From Nitrospira sp. (lineage in GTDB: Bacteria > Nitrospirota > JACRHL01): 10,400 nucleotides of DNA. Shown here in pieces: positions 6,503 through 10,400 of this stretch. How positions within the stretch are numbered: position 1 is the first letter of the stretch; every line of letters begins with the position of its first letter. The translations under genes were made by a program, and so were the position numbers. Location of the stretch: contig JALWRU010000513.1 in the NCBI GenBank assembly GCA_026994095.1, forward strand, positions 1 to 10,400, given 5' to 3'. Under the pieces are notes generated by a model, which was given only the letters and a program-made list of their open reading frames with translations, had not been told where the DNA came from and made no database searches.

Positions 6503-9500
6503 ATGCATTCAACGCCCCCCCTCCATACTCCGACAACCCGCACCACCTCGGTGTTCTATCAGGTCTGCCGTGCATTTGCGCTGGTGGTACTGATGATCGG
6601 GCTGCTGCCATTGGCAGCACAGTCCGCAGGACGCGGCAGTTTCGACCATTTCACCACCGGCTTCCCGCTGAACGGTGCCCATAAGCAGGTGCAGTGTGAG
6701 CGCTGCCATGCGGGGGGGGTATTCCGTGGAATCCCGCGCTCCTGCGACTCCTGCCACTCCCAGGTGGGGCGGATTCGTGCGTCGGCCAAAGACAGCAAGC
6801 ACATCAAGACGTTGGATACCTGCACCGACTGCCACACCGCCAGCTCCTGGCGTGCGGTCACCCGTGTGGACCATATTGCAGTACTGGGCGAATGCTCAGG
6901 CTGCCATAACGGCCATGTTGCCGAGGGCAAGTCACCGGGCCACATCGATAGCAACAACACCTGCGACAACTGCCACACCACCTCCAGCTGGGGCGGCGCG
7001 GTGTTCGATCACACCAACGTGTCCAGCGGTTGTGCGGCCTGCCATAACGGCGTCCGTGCGACTGGCAAGGGTGCCAAACATATCACCAGCACCACCCAAT
7101 GTGACGCCTGTCACGTAACCGGTAGCTGGCGCAGCCGCAAGGTCGACCACAGCCAGGTGCTGGGAACCTGCTCCACCTGTCATAACAACGTGATTGCCCG
7201 TGGCAAGTCGTCTTCACATATCCCTTCCGGGACCACCTGTGAAAACTGCCACACCACCCGCAACTGGAACGCCACCACCTTCGATCACAGCAATGTGACA
7301 CCGGGTAGCTGCTCCAGTTGCCATGATGGCACCCGTGCGACCGGCAAATCGTCCAAGCATATTCCCGCCAGCAGCAAGTGTGACGACTGTCACACCACCA
7401 AGACCTGGAACACCAAATTTGACCACCAGTTCGCCCAGCCGGGTAGCTGTTCGTCCTGCCATGATGGCAAGACTGCGCGTGGCAAATCATCCAACCACGT
7501 CACCAGTGGTGACCGTTGTGATGACTGCCACACCACCAACAACTGGAACGCCACCTTCGACCATAGCGGGGTGACTCCGGGAACCTGTGCCACCTGCCAC
7601 AACGGCAGCCGGGCACCGGGCAAACCGGGCGACCACATTCCCAGTGGAACACGCTGTGACGACTGTCATACCACCGATAACTGGAGCACCAAGTTTGACC
7701 ACCGCTTTGCCCAGCCGGGTAGCTGTAGCACCTGTCACAATGGTAAAACCGCCGAAGGCAAGAAGAACAATCATATCCCCAGCGGTAACAAGTGTGACGA
7801 CTGTCATACCACCGGTAGCTGGAGCACCAAATTCGACCACAACAATGTGACGCCGGGCACTTGTGCTACCTGCCATAACGGCAGCTTTGCGCCGGGTAAA
7901 TCCGGCGACCACATTCCCAGTGGGACACGCTGTGACGACTGTCATACCACCAAAAACTGGGACGCCACGTTTGACCACCGCTTTGCCCAGCCGGGCAGTT
8001 GCGGTTCCTGTCACAACGGCAAGACTGCTCCGGGCAAATCCCGAAATCACATTCCCAGTGGCAACAACTGCGACGACTGCCATACCACTAAAAACTGGAA
8101 TGCCAAGTTCGACCACAGCACAGTCACTCCGGGGAGTTGCGCCACCTGTCACAACGGCAGCCGGGCCACGGGCAAACCCCGCGACCACATCCCCAGCGGG
8201 ACCAAATGTGACGACTGTCATACCACCCGCGACTGGAACGCCAACTTTGATCACCAGGGGGTGGCACCGGGAACCTGCTCCACCTGTCATAACGGCAGTC
8301 GGGCACCGGGCAAGTCGGCCAACCACATCCCCAGCGGATCCAAGTGTGACGACTGCCACACCACCCGTAACTGGGATGCCAAGTTCGACCACAAGTTCGC
8401 CAAACCGGGCAGCTGTTCCACCTGTCATAACGGCAGCTTTGCACCGGGTAAATCCGGCAACCACATCCCCAGTGGCAACACCTGTGACGACTGTCATACC
8501 ACCCGCAACTGGGATGCCAAGTTCGATCACAAATTTGCCCAGCCAGGCAGTTGTGCCACCTGTCATAACGGCCGATTTGCACCGGGCAAATCCCGTAACC
8601 ATGTACCCAGCAGCAACAAGTGTGATGACTGTCACACCACCCGCAACTGGGATGCGACCTTTGACCACAGCAATGTGACGCCGGGCACCTGTGCCACCTG
8701 TCATAACGGCAGTCGGGCACCGGGCAAGTCCAGCAACCACATTCCCAGCGGGACGCGCTGCGACGACTGCCACACCACCCGCAACTGGGACGCGACCTTC
8801 GACCACAAGTTCGCTGAGCCGGGTAGCTGCGCCACCTGCCATAATGGCCGCTTTGCACCGGGCAAGTCTCGCACTCACATCCCCAGCGGAACCAAATGTG
8901 ACGATTGTCACAACACCCGTAACTGGAACGCCAAGTTTGACCACAAGTTCGCCCAGCCAGGCAGCTGTGCCACCTGCCATAACGGTAGCATTGCACCGGG
9001 CAAATCGAGCAAACACATCCCCAGCGGCAACAAGTGTGACGACTGTCACACCACCCGCAACTGGAACGCCACGTTCGACCATAGCAATGTGACTCCGGGA
9101 AGCTGCTCAAGCTGTCATAACGGCAGCCGTGCGCCGGGTAAACCGAGCAAACACATTCCCAGTAGTAACCGTTGTGACGACTGCCACAACACCAACAACT
9201 GGAATGCCAAGTTCGATCACAAGTTTGCCCAGCCGGGTCAGTGCGCCACCTGTCACAACGGCAGCATTGCACCGGGCAAATCCGGCAACCATATCCCCAG
9301 TGGCAACAAGTGTGACGACTGTCATACCACCCGCAACTGGAATGCTACCTTCGACCACAGCGGCGTAGCACCGGGCACCTGTAGCAACTGTCATAACGGC
9401 AGCCGTGCTACTGGCAAACCCACGTCCCACATCCCCAGTGGCAACAAGTGTGACGACTGTCATACCACCCGCAACTGGAATGCCTCCTTCGACCATAGCG

Positions 9501-10072
9501 GGGTGGCACCGGGCACCTGCATCAACTGCCATAACGGCGGCCGTGCGGTTGGCAAGCCCAATGGCCACGTACCCAGTAGCAACCGGTGTGACGACTGTCA
9601 TACCACCAAAAACTGGAACGCCACGTTCAACCACAACTCGGTCACACCGGGGACCTGTAACAGCTGCCACAACGGTAGCCGTGCCACAGGCAAGCCGTCG
9701 CGGCACTTTGTGACCAACCAGTCCTGTGACCGGTGTCATACCACCAAAAACTGGAATGCCACCGCCTTCCGCCACCAGTCGCCCAACTATCCGGGTGACC
9801 ATCGCCAGAACCTGAGCTGTGACCGCTGCCACCAGAGCAACAGCGAAATCGTCAACTGGCGCTCCGGCTACAAGCCGGATTGCGCGGGCTGTCACGCCAA
9901 GGACTATGATGCGGGCGAACACAAGAAGACCAAAAACCCCCGGATCAACTATACTGTTAGCGAACTACGGGATTGTGCAGGCAGTTGTCATGAGTACACT
10001 GATAACACCTTCACGGTCATCAAGAAGACCCGTAACCGCGAGCACAGTGTGCGCGACGGCGGGTTCGACTAG
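6503..10072 (+). CDS. Giant exported multiheme cytochrome c, 47 CxxCH plus one CxxxCH
   Basis: The product is 1189 residues. The signal peptide covers about 1-42 (core AFALVVLMIGLLPLAA, cleavage near QSA/G) and there is no lipobox. Hemes 1 and 2 (residues 65 and 81) sit in a segment resembling the modules of the 21-heme protein. Residues 107-1074 are 21 tandem 46-47-residue units holding hemes 3-44. The consensus is CDDCHTTRNWNATFDH, then xPGxCxxCHNG, then xAPGKxxxHIPSG. Each unit has two hemes and two further histidines (FDH and GK-x3-H), matching bis-His coordination. Hemes 45-47 follow at about 1075, 1106 and 1127. The last motif, CAGSCH at 1158-1163, is a CX3CH variant. The basic tail has no anchor or barrel. 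ATG 6503 lies two bases after the previous stop, with a weak CAGG 8 bases upstream. The gene matches the extracellular cytochrome of PCC3-type clusters by position and heme load. Extracellular location is inferred, not seen. Maturation would need a Ccm-type heme lyase encoded elsewhere. Confidence 0.92.
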   Translation: MHSTPPLHTPTTRTTSVFYQVCRAFALVVLMIGLLPLAAQSAGRGSFDHFTTGFPLNGAHKQVQCERCHAGGVFRGIPRSCDSCHSQVGRIRASAKDSKHIKTLDTCTDCHTASSWRAVTRVDHIAVLGECSGCHNGHVAEGKSPGHIDSNNTCDNCHTTSSWGGAVFDHTNVSSGCAACHNGVRATGKGAKHITSTTQCDACHVTGSWRSRKVDHSQVLGTCSTCHNNVIARGKSSSHIPSGTTCENCHTTRNWNATTFDHSNVTPGSCSSCHDGTRATGKSSKHIPASSKCDDCHTTKTWNTKFDHQFAQPGSCSSCHDGKTARGKSSNHVTSGDRCDDCHTTNNWNATFDHSGVTPGTCATCHNGSRAPGKPGDHIPSGTRCDDCHTTDNWSTKFDHRFAQPGSCSTCHNGKTAEGKKNNHIPSGNKCDDCHTTGSWSTKFDHNNVTPGTCATCHNGSFAPGKSGDHIPSGTRCDDCHTTKNWDATFDHRFAQPGSCGSCHNGKTAPGKSRNHIPSGNNCDDCHTTKNWNAKFDHSTVTPGSCATCHNGSRATGKPRDHIPSGTKCDDCHTTRDWNANFDHQGVAPGTCSTCHNGSRAPGKSANHIPSGSKCDDCHTTRNWDAKFDHKFAKPGSCSTCHNGSFAPGKSGNHIPSGNTCDDCHTTRNWDAKFDHKFAQPGSCATCHNGRFAPGKSRNHVPSSNKCDDCHTTRNWDATFDHSNVTPGTCATCHNGSRAPGKSSNHIPSGTRCDDCHTTRNWDATFDHKFAEPGSCATCHNGRFAPGKSRTHIPSGTKCDDCHNTRNWNAKFDHKFAQPGSCATCHNGSIAPGKSSKHIPSGNKCDDCHTTRNWNATFDHSNVTPGSCSSCHNGSRAPGKPSKHIPSSNRCDDCHNTNNWNAKFDHKFAQPGQCATCHNGSIAPGKSGNHIPSGNKCDDCHTTRNWNATFDHSGVAPGTCSNCHNGSRATGKPTSHIPSGNKCDDCHTTRNWNASFDHSGVAPGTCINCHNGGRAVGKPNGHVPSSNRCDDCHTTKNWNATFNHNSVTPGTCNSCHNGSRATGKPSRHFVTNQSCDRCHTTKNWNATAFRHQSPNYPGDHRQNLSCDRCHQSNSEIVNWRSGYKPDCAGCHAKDYDAGEHKKTKNPRINYTVSELRDCAGSCHEYTDNTFTVIKKTRNREHSVRDGGFD
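6821..9724 (+). repeat. Tandem array of 21 coding repeats, about 138 bp each
   Basis: The period is 138 bp (46 codons); units 1 and 4 are 47 codons. Units 1-3 are the most divergent. Units 4-21 are highly similar in DNA and fall into two subtypes. One carries FDH-x-FA-x-PG before the second heme (units 5, 7, 9, 12, 13, 15, 16, 18). The other carries FDH-xx-V-T/A-PG (units 4, 6, 8, 10, 11, 14, 17, 19, 20, 21). A 276-bp periodicity is also visible: the stretch GACCACCGCTTTGCCCAGCC occurs at 7697 and again at 7973. Such an array is prone to copy-number change and to collapse in assembly. Confidence 0.95.
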
Positions 10073-10088
10073 AGGTAGCGTCGGTATC

Positions 10089-10106
10089 CGTTCAATGGAT
10101 TGAACG
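10089..10106. repeat. Interrupted palindrome CGTTCAAT-GG-ATTGAACG
   Basis: Eight perfectly complementary bases flank a two-base centre, 17 bases after the stop of the giant cytochrome. The form suits a protein-binding operator, or the base of an RNA hairpin directly abutting the next one. No function can be assigned from sequence alone. Confidence 0.6.
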
Positions 10107-10136
10107 CCAGGTGGTGTGCGAGTTGCCACCACCTGG
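10107..10136 (+). terminator. Strong hairpin after the giant cytochrome gene
   Basis: CCAGGTGGTG and CACCACCTGG form a perfect 10-bp stem around a 10-base loop. No T-run follows, so it is not a classical intrinsic terminator on either strand. It could block 3' exonucleases, act as an attenuator before the next gene, or help Rho-dependent termination. Its position between two same-strand genes of a probable operon suggests it tunes their relative expression. Confidence 0.45.
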
Positions 10137-10141
10137 TACCT

Positions 10142-10162
10142 GGGGGACAAAGGACAGTCCCG
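10142..10162. repeat. GGGAC...GTCCC inverted repeat, REP-like
   Basis: GGGAC (10144-10148) and GTCCC (10157-10161) flank AAAGGACA. The GGGGGACAAAGGACAGTCCC text resembles short dispersed palindromes that I associate with REP/TnpREP-type intergenic repeats in proteobacteria. One copy in this window cannot prove that it is dispersed. Confidence 0.3.
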
Positions 10163-10189
10163 CATACATCTTTGTTCCCGTGGACATTC

Positions 10190-10400
10190 ATGGTCTTATT
10201 TCGGTCAGTGCTTTGCCGAGCAACTCTTATTCCCTTGTTATGGCTCCTTTTGGGTCCTACCGCTGGAGTAACGATTGCGGCAGCCGCTGAAGGGTTTTCG
10301 GCCTCGGGCTCTGCTGATTTTCGTTATGCGATTCAGCTCCGCTCCGGACCCAAGCCAACCCAGCCTGCACAGCTTCCCAAGCTGGCTGCCCTCAAAGAGC
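10190..10400 (+). CDS. Exported protein, N-terminus only (candidate porin of the cluster)
   Basis: The ATG at 10190 opens a frame that stays open to the window end (70 codons). Residues 1-33 form a good Sec signal peptide: Arg-containing start, core LIPLLWLLLGPTAGV, then TIAAAAE with an Ala-rich cleavage region. The mature part begins GFSASGSADFRYAIQLRSG, alternating in a way that could be a first beta-strand, and then becomes proline-rich. A weak GTGGA lies 5-9 bases upstream. It is on the same strand as the cytochromes, 117 bp after the giant one, where PCC3-like clusters may carry the outer-membrane porin. The visible part is too short to recognise a family; another secreted protein such as a peptidyl-prolyl isomerase is equally possible. 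Confidence 0.65.
   Translation, partial: MVLFRSVLCRATLIPLLWLLLGPTAGVTIAAAAEGFSASGSADFRYAIQLRSGPKPTQPAQLPKLAALKE

Noticed and set aside
7487..9082. 531-codon open frame on the minus strand inside the giant cytochrome
   Set aside because: The repeat period of 138 bp is a multiple of three, so an antisense frame free of stops in one unit stays open across the array. It is a valine/glycine/alanine-rich shadow with no domain.
8124..9272. 382-codon minus-strand frame rich in Cys and Trp
   Set aside because: Another stop-free shadow of the 138-bp repeat; its Cys/Trp pattern simply mirrors the coding repeat.
6821..9724. Regular repeat array considered as CRISPR or satellite DNA
   Set aside because: The units are contiguous, 138 bp, in frame and code for heme-binding motifs. 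There are no short identical repeats with unique spacers.

Overview
The window is a chromosomal segment from a Gram-negative, most likely a beta- or gammaproteobacterial chemolithotroph. The evidence is an extracellular-electron-transfer type gene set: several exported multiheme c-type cytochromes with Sec signal peptides, a polytopic b-type membrane protein, an exported Sel1/ankyrin protein and moderately GC-rich codon use. I cannot name the genus from sequence alone.

Layout. Positions 56-3404 hold two minus-strand genes that overlap by 14 bp. The first is a membrane-anchored 4Fe-4S/FAD/NAD(P) oxidoreductase (2097-3404) and the second is an exported Sel1 plus ankyrin repeat protein (56-2110). 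A divergent intergenic region (3405-3889) contains several inverted repeats. The plus-strand block 3890-10072 carries three tightly packed genes: a five-helix inner-membrane protein with two HX13H helices (candidate di-heme cytochrome b, 3890-4906), a 21-heme exported cytochrome (4908-6500) and a 1189-residue exported cytochrome with 47 CxxCH motifs plus one CxxxCH (6503-10072). After 117 bp with strong hairpins, another exported protein begins at 10190 and runs off the window.

Interpretation. The order inner-membrane protein, multiheme cytochrome, very large multiheme cytochrome, exported protein resembles the porin-cytochrome type 3 (PCC3) clusters described from comparative genomics of neutrophilic iron oxidisers. 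Those combine a conserved inner-membrane protein, a periplasmic cytochrome, an extracellular cytochrome and a porin. By that analogy the b-type protein would exchange electrons between the membrane and the 21-heme periplasmic cytochrome. The roughly 48-heme protein would extend the wire through or outside the outer membrane, and the truncated last gene could be the porin. The divergent flavin/iron-sulfur protein, apparently facing the cytoplasm, is a plausible NAD(P)H- or ferredoxin-linked partner of the b-type protein.

The standout element is the giant cytochrome. Its core is 21 tandem 46-47-residue units (about 138 bp each), each with two hemes and two further conserved histidines. It looks like a repeat-built molecular wire that grew by unit and two-unit duplication.
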